A stretch of 12,396 nucleotides of DNA from an uncultured bacterium. GTDB taxonomy: Bacteria > Bacillota > Clostridia > Lachnospirales > Lachnospiraceae. Positions 5,660 to 12,396 of this stretch are shown here, piece by piece (within the stretch, counting starts at the first letter, position 1; each line of letters begins with the position of its first letter). The notes under the pieces are model-generated. The model saw only the letters and a program-made list of their open reading frames with translations. It did not search any database and was not told where the DNA came from. Made by a program: the position numbers and the translations under genes. Location: NCBI GenBank assembly GCA_946061355.1, contig CAMGRE010000055.1, positions 1-12,396 of the forward strand. Reading direction: 5' to 3'.

Positions 5660-6583
5660 TATATCAAATAATGCATTCACAAACTCATCGGAATCAAATT
5701 TCTGCAGATCCTCCACCGTCTCACCGACACCGATATATTTGACCGGCACATGAAGTTCCGACTGGATCGCCACGGCGATACCGCCTTTTGCCGTCCCGTC
5801 CATCTTTGTCAGAATGATTCCCGTGAGATCCGCCACCTCACCGAACTCCCTCGCCTGCTGCAGCGCATTCTGTCCGGTCGTACCGTCCAAGACCACCAGG
5901 TTCTCCCGGTGTGCCTCGGGGAACTCCTTGTCGATGATGCGATTGATCTTCTTCAGTTCTTCCATCAGATTCTTTTTATTATGAAGGCGTCCCGCAGTAT
6001 CGCACAACAGCACATCCGCATGACGCGCTTTTGCCGCATTCACTGCATCATAGATGACCGCCGCGGGATCCTGTCCCTCTTTGCCGCCGATCATCTCCAC
6101 GCCTGCGCGGTTCGCCCACTCCGTAAGCTGCTCTCCCGCAGCCGCCCGGAACGTGTCCGCCGCCGCCAGGATCACTTTCCTGCCCTGCGCTTTGAGCTTG
6201 CCCGCCAGTTTGCCCACCGATGTCGTCTTGCCGACACCGTTGACACCGATCACCAATACCACCGACTGCTTCTTCTCAAAATCATATGCCGTCTCGCCGA
6301 CGCGCATCTGCTCTCTGATGCTGTCGATCAGCAGCTGCCTGCAATCCGCAGGCTCTTTGATATGCTGCTCCTTCACCTGCTCACGCAGTCTGTCCAGGAT
6401 CTCTCCCGTGGCATTGACGCCGATATCACCCATGATCAGGATCTCCTCCAGTTCCTCATAGAAATCCTCGTCAATCATCGAGTAACCGTGAAACAGGTCG
6501 TCGATCCCGTTCACGATATTATCTCTCGTCTTGGTCAGTCCTTCTTTTAAACGTCCGAAAAAGCCCTTTTTCTCCCCGCTCAC
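5645..6583 (-). CDS. ftsY: Signal recognition particle receptor FtsY
   Basis: 312 residues. This SRP-family GTPase docks Ffh-ribosome complexes at the membrane for co-translational insertion. A helical N domain (about 1-95) precedes the G domain, with G1 GVNGVGKTT (113-121), the SRP-specific insertion-box DTFRAAA (143-149), G3 DTAGR (195-199), G4 TKMDG (259-263) and YIGVGE (283-288). The long acidic A domain of the E. coli protein is absent, as is usual in Gram-positives; the basic start GEKKGFFGRLKEGL may serve as the membrane-binding helix. Translation begins at GTG (6583), chosen because GAAGGAGG lies seven bases upstream and the protein then begins as family members do. It starts 18 bases after smc, the widespread smc-ftsY pairing, and overlaps ilvA by one base. 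The usual Bacillus partners ylxM and ffh do not follow. Confidence 0.97.
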   Translation of the reverse strand: MSGEKKGFFGRLKEGLTKTRDNIVNGIDDLFHGYSMIDEDFYEELEEILIMGDIGVNATGEILDRLREQVKEQHIKEPADCRQLLIDSIREQMRVGETAYDFEKKQSVVLVIGVNGVGKTTSVGKLAGKLKAQGRKVILAAADTFRAAAGEQLTEWANRAGVEMIGGKEGQDPAAVIYDAVNAAKARHADVLLCDTAGRLHNKKNLMEELKKINRIIDKEFPEAHRENLVVLDGTTGQNALQQAREFGEVADLTGIILTKMDGTAKGGIAVAIQSELHVPVKYIGVGETVEDLQKFDSDEFVNALFDIKGEN

Positions 6584-6601
6584 GCGAAATCCTCCTTCTT
6601 C

Positions 6602-9600
6602 CTAATTATCAAGATCATCGTCGATCAGGTTTACGCTGACAAGGGTGGAAATTCCCTTCTCCTGCATGGTAATGCCGTACAGACGGTCCGCCCGCTCCAT
6701 GGTTCCCCTTCTGTGGGTGATCACGATAAACTGCGTATTCTTTGTCAGCTTATGTAAATATTTTGCAAAGCGTCCCACATTACTCTCATCAAGCGCCGCC
6801 TCGATCTCGTCTAAGAGACAGAACGGTGACGGCTTCAGATTCTGGATGGCGAACAGCAGCGCGATCGCCGTGAGCGCCTTCTCCCCGCCGGACAGCTGCA
6901 TCATATTCTGCAGTTTCTTTCCGGGCGGCTGTGCAATGACCCGAATGCCCGCCTCAAGGATATCCTCATCCTCCATCAGTTCGATCGTTCCCTTTCCACC
7001 GCCGAACAGTTCCTTGAATACCTTGTCAAACTCCTTTGCAATCTCCTTGAATTTCTCGCTGAACTGTTTACGCATTGCCGTGTCAAGCTCATTGATGATG
7101 CCGAGGAGTGTCTGCTCCGCCTCTACCAGATCATCATGCTGATTCTTTAAGAACGTATAACGCTCCATCAGATTCTTGTAATCCTCAATGGCGTTGACGT
7201 TGACATCACCCAGACGTTTGATCTGGTCCTTGACCTCCGCAATGTCACGCCGGATGACGATCAGATCCTTAAATTGCTCATCCCTCATGGAAGCCGCAGC
7301 GGAAAGTGTGATCTCATACTCATTCCACATATAATTGATCCGGTCCTCTATCGTCCCTTCCAGCTTCTCACGCTGGGCATTCAGACGATAGACTTCTTTG
7401 TCCAGATCTCCCATCCGCTTCGAGAGATCTTCCCTGACATCAAAAAAGCTCTTCTGCTTCGCGGTCAGTTCCTCTTTTCTGGTCACATCCGCCTTCAGCT
7501 TCTCCTCCACATCTCCCTGCGTCGTGTGGGAGCTTGCGATTGTCTTTTCTATCTCAATGATATTTTCCTGTTTCCTTTGAACTTCCGCCGCATTGTTTGC
7601 AAGTTCCGTGTTGATCTCTTCCAGCTCACTCCGAAACCTGCTGATCTCGCCTTCCATTCTGTCCACATTCTGCTGTTTAAATTCCTGCTGTTGACGGTAT
7701 TTCTCCATCTCAACATCCCATTCGGACAGCTTCTGTGTACGCTCAGATTCCTCCGTGCGCTTGTCGCTAAGCAGCGCCTCCAGTTTCCCGATCTGCTCCT
7801 TGACGCTTTCCTCCAGATTATGGGAATTCGTCAGCTCCTGATCAGCCGCCGCTTTGTCCGTCTGGATCTGTTCAAACTGCTTCCCGATCTCCTCCTGCTC
7901 ATTTCGGAGACTTCCGAACCCTTCCTCTGTCTCGTTCCACTTCTCCTGCGCGGACATGACATTCAGTCTCGCCGTATTCTGGGCGATAAAGCGCTCCTGC
8001 AGGGACGCACGCGTCTCCTCCAGTTCCTTGCGCGTACGGTTTCTCTCCTCCTTGGTCTGCTCAATGCTGTTAAGCAGCTCGTCAATATCGCCGAGGCATT
8101 TCTTCACCTTCGCCTCCAGCTCACTGATCTCGCGCCTGCGGCCGAGCAGGTTGGAATTATTCTTAAAGGCGCCGCCGCTGATGGCTCCGCCCGGAACGAG
8201 AAGTTCACCCTCTATGGTGACCATACGGATCCCGTAATCATATTTCCTGGCAATCTTCACTGCATGATCCACCGTATCCACCACCATGATACGCCCCACC
8301 ATGGCTTTTGCCACGTTGGCATATTTCGGATCGATCTGAACGAGCGAATCCGCCAGTCCGATCACACCCTCCTCCGAGAGTGCCTCCGGGGTCTTGAATT
8401 CCTGCGGATTCTGAATGCTGGTGAGCGGCAGGAAGGTCGCACGACCGCCCTTTGTCTTCTTGAGATAAGCGATCATACGCTTGGCGGTCTCCTCATCATC
8501 CGTCACCACATTCTGGATATTTCCTCCGAGCGCGGTCTCGATCGCCGTCTCATACTTTTTGTCCACCTTGATGATATCGGCAACAACACCGATGATTCCT
8601 TTTTCCGTGTCTTTCTGCTCCATGACGCGCTTTACGCTGCCGCCATAGCCCTCGTAGCGCTCCGTCAGATTCGTCAGCGCTTCCAGCTTGGATTTTTCCT
8701 GATGGTAAACCACCTGCATATCACGGAGTTTCTGGTCTTTCTCGGTGAGCTCAATCTTAAACTGTCCCAGTTTCTCCTCAAGCACAGCCTGTTTCTGCGT
8801 CATCTCGCGGATATCCGCATTGACTGCCTCGAACTCTTCCTCCAGCTTCCGGATCGCCTCTTTCTGCTCCTCCTCATCGGACTTGGCGCGAAGAAGTCTG
8901 GAATTAAGCTCAGCCTTGCGGATCGTCACCTGCTCGAGCATCGTCTCAAAACGCTCTATCTTAGAGCGGATCGTCGCTCTCTCATTCAGGGTGTTTAAGA
9001 TCGTATTCTTGCCGTTCTCAACCTCTGTATTATATTCACGGATCTGCGACTGCACCTCAGCGAGCAGCTGCGCAGCCTCCTCTCTGGAAGCCTTTGTCTC
9101 CTCCGCGAGTCTGTCCGTCTCCTGCTTGTCCTCCAATATGACATTTTTGTCATTTTCCTTGTCCCGGATCTCGGACTGGACAGTCTCCTGCCGTTTCACC
9201 AGATGCTCCGCGTTGCTCTCGGCAGACTTCACCTGTTCCTTTAATACATTGATCTCACCCTCCAGTTTGCTGCGCAGCACACTGGTGTCCGTGAGCGTCG
9301 TCTTGGCATTCTCGATCGCCTCTTCCAGAGACTCGATCTCACCCTGGATCTGCTCATACTCCTCACGGGTCTTCTCGTACTTTTCCTTCGTCTCGTTCAG
9401 ATCACCATCTGCGATCGCATACTTGCGCTCCACATCCTCGAGCTGTTTGGTAATATGGTCATTCTCCAGAAGGAACATATTCACATCAAGTGTCTTTAAC
9501 TCTTCCCGCTTCTTCAGATAGACCTTCGCCTTTTCCGACTGGCGCTCCAGGGGGCCGATCTGCTTCTCCAGCTCCCCGAGGATATCATTGACACGGACCA

Positions 9601-10162
9601 GATTCTGCTTCTCATCCTCCAGCTTCTTCTGCGCCGTCGCCTTCCTGCGTTTGAACTTCACAATACCGGCAGCCTCATCAAAGAGTTCACGTCTCTCCTC
9701 CGGCTTGCCGCTCAATATCTTGTCGATCTGTCCCTGTCCGATAATGGAATAGCCTTCCTTCCCGATACCGGTATCATAGAACAATTCATTGACATCTTTC
9801 AGACGGCACGTCGTCCCGTTGATGGAGTACTCGCTCTCACCGGAACGGTACAACCGCCTCGCAACGGTAACCTCATCATAATCGAGCGCAAGCAGATGAT
9901 CAGAATTGTCGAAGGTGATCGCCACATACGCATACCCTAACGGCTTCCTTGTCTCCGTACCAGAAAAAATGACATCCTGCATGGATGCCCCTCTCAGCTG
10001 CTTGATCCTCTGCTCTCCCAACACCCAGCGCACAGCATCCGCAACATTACTCTTTCCGCTGCCATTCGGTCCCACAATGCCCGTGATGCCATTGTGGAAC
10101 TGAAATTTGATCTTATTCGCAAACGATTTGAATCCGTGTACTTCAATACTCTTTAAATACAT
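6602..10162 (-). CDS. smc: Chromosome segregation/condensation ATPase SMC
   Basis: 1186 residues, full length. A dimeric ABC-type ATPase which, with ScpA and ScpB (not in this window), organises and helps segregate the chromosome. The N-terminal head has Walker A GPNGSGKS (31-38), the arginine-finger region LRGAS (R58) and the Q-loop in IIGQGQID (about 141-147). A long charged coiled coil spans about 175-500. The hinge is about 505-670, with GYGGSV (505-510), a conserved-type GVVADII and the glycine-rich LVPGGAISGGAF (655-666). The returning coil spans about 675-1000. The C-terminal head has the ABC signature LSGGE (1090-1094), Walker B FCLLDE (1114-1119), D-loop ALD and the switch histidine in VITHRRGTM. 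All catalytic motifs are intact. ATG at 10162 gives the standard MYLKSIEVHGFKSF start; the ribosome site is weak (AGG six bases upstream). It lies 57 bases after rnc and 18 before ftsY. Confidence 0.98.
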   Translation of the reverse strand: MYLKSIEVHGFKSFANKIKFQFHNGITGIVGPNGSGKSNVADAVRWVLGEQRIKQLRGASMQDVIFSGTETRKPLGYAYVAITFDNSDHLLALDYDEVTVARRLYRSGESEYSINGTTCRLKDVNELFYDTGIGKEGYSIIGQGQIDKILSGKPEERRELFDEAAGIVKFKRRKATAQKKLEDEKQNLVRVNDILGELEKQIGPLERQSEKAKVYLKKREELKTLDVNMFLLENDHITKQLEDVERKYAIADGDLNETKEKYEKTREEYEQIQGEIESLEEAIENAKTTLTDTSVLRSKLEGEINVLKEQVKSAESNAEHLVKRQETVQSEIRDKENDKNVILEDKQETDRLAEETKASREEAAQLLAEVQSQIREYNTEVENGKNTILNTLNERATIRSKIERFETMLEQVTIRKAELNSRLLRAKSDEEEQKEAIRKLEEEFEAVNADIREMTQKQAVLEEKLGQFKIELTEKDQKLRDMQVVYHQEKSKLEALTNLTERYEGYGGSVKRVMEQKDTEKGIIGVVADIIKVDKKYETAIETALGGNIQNVVTDDEETAKRMIAYLKKTKGGRATFLPLTSIQNPQEFKTPEALSEEGVIGLADSLVQIDPKYANVAKAMVGRIMVVDTVDHAVKIARKYDYGIRMVTIEGELLVPGGAISGGAFKNNSNLLGRRREISELEAKVKKCLGDIDELLNSIEQTKEERNRTRKELEETRASLQERFIAQNTARLNVMSAQEKWNETEEGFGSLRNEQEEIGKQFEQIQTDKAAADQELTNSHNLEESVKEQIGKLEALLSDKRTEESERTQKLSEWDVEMEKYRQQQEFKQQNVDRMEGEISRFRSELEEINTELANNAAEVQRKQENIIEIEKTIASSHTTQGDVEEKLKADVTRKEELTAKQKSFFDVREDLSKRMGDLDKEVYRLNAQREKLEGTIEDRINYMWNEYEITLSAAASMRDEQFKDLIVIRRDIAEVKDQIKRLGDVNVNAIEDYKNLMERYTFLKNQHDDLVEAEQTLLGIINELDTAMRKQFSEKFKEIAKEFDKVFKELFGGGKGTIELMEDEDILEAGIRVIAQPPGKKLQNMMQLSGGEKALTAIALLFAIQNLKPSPFCLLDEIEAALDESNVGRFAKYLHKLTKNTQFIVITHRRGTMERADRLYGITMQEKGISTLVSVNLIDDDLDN

Positions 10163-10201
10163 ATAATACCTGTCTTATCCCCTCTATTTTTCGTTCATAC
10201 A

Positions 10202-10233
10202 AGCTTGCCCGCCACAAGGCTATTCCGCAAGCT
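10202..10233 (-). repeat. 7-base inverted repeat around the rnc stop codon
   Basis: AGCTTGC (10202-10208) and its exact reverse complement GCAAGCT (10227-10233) flank 18 bases that include the rnc stop codon. In the mRNA this could form a stem-loop spanning the end of rnc and the start of the 57-base gap before smc. No T-run follows, so it is not a typical terminator. It may be a processing or stability element between rnc and smc, or chance. Confidence 0.35.
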
Positions 10234-10921
10234 CCGATACGGAAATGAGCGCCTGATAAGCCGCCTGCTGTTCCGCCAGCTTCTTGCTCCTGCCGCTTCC
10301 CTCGCCGATCTTCTTTCCGTTCAATTGTGCCTCCACCATGAAGACCTTGTCATGCTCCGGTCCGGTCTCGCTCACGAGCACATACGTAAGTGACGTATTC
10401 GGAAATCTCTGCACACGCTCCTGCAGGATCGTCTTGCTGTCATAGAACAGCTGCTTATGATCCAGATCCGATAAAATAAACCTGTTGATATAATCTCTGG
10501 CCGGCTCCAGTCCGCCATCCAGATAGATCGCACCGATCACAGCCTCCATCACATCCGATATGATGGAATCCCTGTTTCTTCCGCCGGTCGTCTCCTCGCC
10601 CTTGCCCAGATAAATAAAGCTTTCCAGTTCAATGTCTCTCGCACAAAAAGCAAGCGCCGGCTCACATACCATGGAAGAACGCTGCTTGGTGAGTTTCCCT
10701 TCCGGCAGATCAGGATGGGCATGAAACAAATAATCGCTGGAGACAAGTTCCAGCACGGCATCTCCCAGAAACTCCAGCCGTTCGTAGTCCTGCCGCTTAT
10801 TGATCTTCTGTTCATTCGCATAGGAACTGTGCGTGAGCGCCTGCTGTAACAGTTCCTTATCCCGGAACACATAACCGATCCGCTGCTCTAACTGTTCTAT
10901 CTTTTTACTGTCAATCCTCAT
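10220..10921 (-). CDS. rnc: Ribonuclease III
   Basis: 233 residues, standard length. A Mg2+-dependent endonuclease that cleaves double-stranded RNA, including rRNA precursors and structured mRNAs. The RNase III domain (about 5-155) contains the signature ERLEFLGDAVLEL (47-59, with metal-binding Glu and Asp54). It also has the second acidic cluster SDVMEAVIGAIYLDGG (122-137, Asp123 and Glu126). A double-stranded RNA-binding domain follows (about 160-230), ending with GEGSGRSKKLAEQQAAYQAL, whose KKLAEQ helix contacts RNA. Catalytic residues are intact. The ATG at 10921 has AGGGA seven bases upstream. It lies 21 bases after acpP in the common acpP-rnc-smc order, so it is expected to be cotranscribed. 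The stop codon lies in the loop of a predicted stem. Confidence 0.97.
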   Translation of the reverse strand: MRIDSKKIEQLEQRIGYVFRDKELLQQALTHSSYANEQKINKRQDYERLEFLGDAVLELVSSDYLFHAHPDLPEGKLTKQRSSMVCEPALAFCARDIELESFIYLGKGEETTGGRNRDSIISDVMEAVIGAIYLDGGLEPARDYINRFILSDLDHKQLFYDSKTILQERVQRFPNTSLTYVLVSETGPEHDKVFMVEAQLNGKKIGEGSGRSKKLAEQQAAYQALISVSELAE

Positions 10922-10942
10922 AGTTTTGTCCCTGATGCCTGT

Positions 10943-11176
10943 CTACTCTCCCGTGGTATTCCGAATCAATTCAAGCGCTTCGCCCACCGTGGTGATCTTC
11001 TCGGAAACCTCCGGCGGAACCTCTATATGAAACACATCCTCAATTCCCATAACGATCTGAAACAGATCCAGAGAGTCTGCTCCAAGATCCTCTATAAATG
11101 TCGTATCCTCCGTGATCTCATTGGGATCGACACTGAGCACTTCGGCGATCACCTTTTTTAACTTGTCAAAATCCAT
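10943..11176 (-). CDS. acpP: Acyl carrier protein
   Basis: 77 residues, acidic, the usual length. It carries growing acyl chains on a 4'-phosphopantetheine arm for fatty acid and phospholipid synthesis. The attachment motif is LGADSLD, with Ser35 as the modified residue, and helix III is recognisable in SEKITTVGEALELI. The open frame continues upstream to 11344, but that extension is strongly basic, overlaps the end of plsX and is unlike any ACP, so the ATG at 11176 (MDFDKLKKV) is chosen. GGA and AAGGG lie a short way upstream as modest ribosome sites. It starts 16 bases after plsX, whose product makes acyl-phosphate from acyl-ACP, so the two adjacent genes are partners in one pathway. The segment after the serine (LFQIVMGIEDVFHIEVP) differs from E. 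coli AcpP but keeps the fold pattern. Confidence 0.96.
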   Translation of the reverse strand: MDFDKLKKVIAEVLSVDPNEITEDTTFIEDLGADSLDLFQIVMGIEDVFHIEVPPEVSEKITTVGEALELIRNTTGE

Positions 11177-11192
11177 GGTAATCCAATCCCTT

Positions 11193-12245
11193 CTACGCTT
11201 CCTCTTTCTGTATCTTCGTATCATCAGACTGTGCTGCGGACTGTACGCTAAGCTGTGTCTTGATCTTTTCGTTGATCTTCTGTTCCTTAAACGCAATACA
11301 CTGCAGAATCGAATTCTTGATCTCAACGGCGTGCGAACTGCCATGCGTCTTCACGACAAGACCGTTTAAGCCAAGTAACGGTGCTCCTCCGTACTGCTCT
11401 AAGTCAAACGCTTTCAGTGTCTCCTTAAGCGCCGGTTTGACAAGCAATGCACCGATCTTGCTGCGAAGCGTCGTCAGCATGCCCTGTTTGACCGCATGCA
11501 GAAGTGTCGCCCCGACACCCTCATACATCTTTAAGATCACGTTGCCGACAAATGCCTCGCAGACCACCACATCCGCAGCGCCCGAAGGAATATCCCTCGC
11601 CTCCACGCTGCCGATAAAATTGATATCGCTGCACTCCTTCAGGAGCGGGAACGTCTCTTTGACAAGCGCATTTCCTTTCTCCTCCTCAGCTCCGATATTG
11701 ACGATACCGACGCGGGGATTCTTAACGCCGAGTACATTCTCCATATAGATCGCGCCCATTTTAGCGAACTGGACAAGATGAGACGGCCGTGCATCCACAT
11801 TGGCACCGCAGTCAATCAGCAGCGCTGCACCCGTTGCCGTCGGAATGACCGGAGCCAGAGGCGGCCGTTCCACGCCTTTGATCCTGCCCACGAGCACTTG
11901 TCCACCCACGAGAACCGCACCTGTACTGCCGGCAGACACAAACGCATCGCACTGTCCCTCTTTGACCATCTTCATGCCTTTTACAATCGAGGAATCCTTC
12001 TTTGCACGGATTGCTGCCACCGGCGGCTCCGCCGTCTCGATCACCTCAGAAGCATGCACAATCTCGATCTGCTCCTCAGGCACGGTATATTTGGAAAGCT
12101 CTGCCCGAATGGCATCTTCCTTTCCCACAAGAAATACTTTTATCTTTTTGCTGGCCTGCACCGCCTCCACTGCACCCTTTACCACTTCTGCAGGGGCGTT
12201 GTCTCCGCCCATCGCATCGACTGCCACATTGATCAGTTCGCTCAT
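11193..12245 (-). CDS. plsX: Phosphate acyltransferase PlsX
   Basis: 350 residues. It converts acyl-ACP and phosphate to acyl-phosphate, the acyl donor for PlsY in the first step of phosphatidic acid synthesis. It is a peripheral membrane enzyme. Diagnostic sequence includes the N-terminal VAVDAMGGDNAP (7-18), VSAGSTGAVLVGG, ERPPLAP, NIGAEEEKGNAL and the GLNGLVVKTHGSS region near the C-terminus. The last 20-30 residues (from about INEKIKTQ) form a charged, probably disordered tail longer than in many relatives. The ATG at 12245 has GGAGG at 12255-12259. It is the first gene of the minus-strand train in this window. The frequent upstream partner rpmF is not recognisable in the 151 bases before it, and no fapR is present. 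Confidence 0.97.
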   Translation of the reverse strand: MSELINVAVDAMGGDNAPAEVVKGAVEAVQASKKIKVFLVGKEDAIRAELSKYTVPEEQIEIVHASEVIETAEPPVAAIRAKKDSSIVKGMKMVKEGQCDAFVSAGSTGAVLVGGQVLVGRIKGVERPPLAPVIPTATGAALLIDCGANVDARPSHLVQFAKMGAIYMENVLGVKNPRVGIVNIGAEEEKGNALVKETFPLLKECSDINFIGSVEARDIPSGAADVVVCEAFVGNVILKMYEGVGATLLHAVKQGMLTTLRSKIGALLVKPALKETLKAFDLEQYGGAPLLGLNGLVVKTHGSSHAVEIKNSILQCIAFKEQKINEKIKTQLSVQSAAQSDDTKIQKEEA

Positions 12246-12279
12246 TTCCGGTTTCCTCCATTAAAATATGCCTTATATA

Positions 12280-12308
12280 AATATACTAAATCGATTGACA
12301 AAAAGCAA
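12280..12308 (-). promoter_or_regulatory. Candidate sigma-A promoter for plsX
   Basis: On the minus strand a -35-like TTGCTT (12308-12303), a 17-base spacer and a -10-like TATATT (12285-12280) would start transcription near 12273, about 28 bases before the plsX ATG with the GGAGG site inside. TTGTCA (12301-12296) followed 17-18 bases later by ATATAA/TATAAG is an overlapping alternative. The stretch 12261-12300 is much more AT-rich than its surroundings. This is the best promoter candidate for the whole plsX-to-ilvA train, judged by sequence only. Confidence 0.5.
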
Positions 12309-12309
12309 G

Positions 12310-12396
12310 TACCGCTGCCGTCAAGCCACCACCGTCATGCAGCTATCGGAACTGCTCTGTGGCCGCAGCCAAATATACGCAAAAAGGACATTCCCG
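12310..12396. other. Non-coding GC-rich stretch with nested inverted segments
   Basis: No coding frame is convincing: all three minus-strand frames stop within this stretch or just before the plsX promoter. Complementary segments nest inside each other: GCTGC (12314-12318) with GCAGC (12365-12369), GCCAC (12325-12329) with GTGGC (12359-12363), and GCAG (12339-12342) with CTGC (12352-12355). It could be a structured RNA end, a terminator region of the unseen upstream gene, an intergenic repeat element, or chance pairing in GC-rich DNA. I do not recognise it. Confidence 0.3.

Noticed and set aside
5646..5700. T-box or amino-acid attenuator for ilvA
   Set aside because: The region upstream is ftsY coding sequence with a one-base overlap, so there is no leader space.
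5750..6550. 266-codon plus-strand frame opposite ftsY
   Set aside because: All SRP GTPase motifs are on the minus strand; this frame has no domain features.
7274..8998. 574-codon plus-strand open frame opposite smc
   Set aside because: It lies entirely within the confident smc gene and its composition (rich in Leu, Arg, His, Phe) is what the reverse complement of coiled-coil coding sequence gives. No recognisable domain was seen.
8745..9521. 258-codon Ser-rich plus-strand frame opposite smc
   Set aside because: The Ser/Phe-rich text is the antisense reading of Glu/Lys-rich coiled-coil codons.
11177..11344. N-terminal extension of acpP by 56 codons
   Set aside because: It overlaps plsX in another frame, is highly basic and is not found in acyl carrier proteins. 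The ATG at 11176 gives the family length.
12246..12300. FapR or FabT operator in front of plsX
   Set aside because: The AT-rich promoter has short palindromes such as ATCGAT, but no convincing match to either known operator pattern could be made by eye.

Overview
The window looks like a chromosomal segment from a member of the Clostridia (Bacillota), most likely a Lachnospiraceae species. This is inferred from the conserved plsX-acpP-rnc-smc-ftsY order, purine-rich Shine-Dalgarno sites ahead of most genes, moderate GC content, and a GH25 protein with a Glu/Thr-rich linker of a kind common in that family. No phage, IS element, CRISPR array, tRNA or rRNA gene is visible. Every gene-free gap is under about 180 bases.

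The right two thirds (about 12308 down to 3480) is one long minus-strand gene train. A candidate sigma-A-type promoter at 12280-12308 precedes plsX (acyl-phosphate synthesis), acpP (acyl carrier protein), rnc (RNase III), smc (condensin ATPase), ftsY (SRP receptor), ilvA (threonine ammonia-lyase) and a YitT-family membrane protein. The gaps are 16, 21, 57, 18, -1 and 51 bases. The train joins phospholipid synthesis, RNA processing, chromosome organisation and membrane-protein targeting. Threonine deamination is attached by a TAATG stop/start overlap, and there is no amino-acid-sensing leader in front of ilvA.

The left third is an accessory cluster of small divergent and convergent units. A membrane-anchored GH25 lysozyme-like gene (minus strand, cut by the window edge) and an apbE flavin transferase gene (plus strand) diverge from a 97-base gap. 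That gap is almost filled by an imperfect 15-base inverted repeat whose arms each carry a TATGAT box. apbE converges on an AraC-family regulator gene and overlaps it tail to tail by 88 bases, so the end of the regulator's DNA-binding domain is coded opposite the end of ApbE. Divergent from araC is a 101-codon orphan gene with a near-perfect ribosome binding site. It ends in a 4-base convergent overlap with the yitT gene.

The items most worth a second look are these: the GH25 domain lacking the first conserved Asp; the symmetric gh25/apbE promoter region; the antisense apbE/araC overlap; the unrecognised small gene; the ilvA coupling to ftsY; and a GC-rich, self-complementary stretch at the right edge upstream of plsX. 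No clear new multi-gene system is evident. Most of the window is ordinary core genome.
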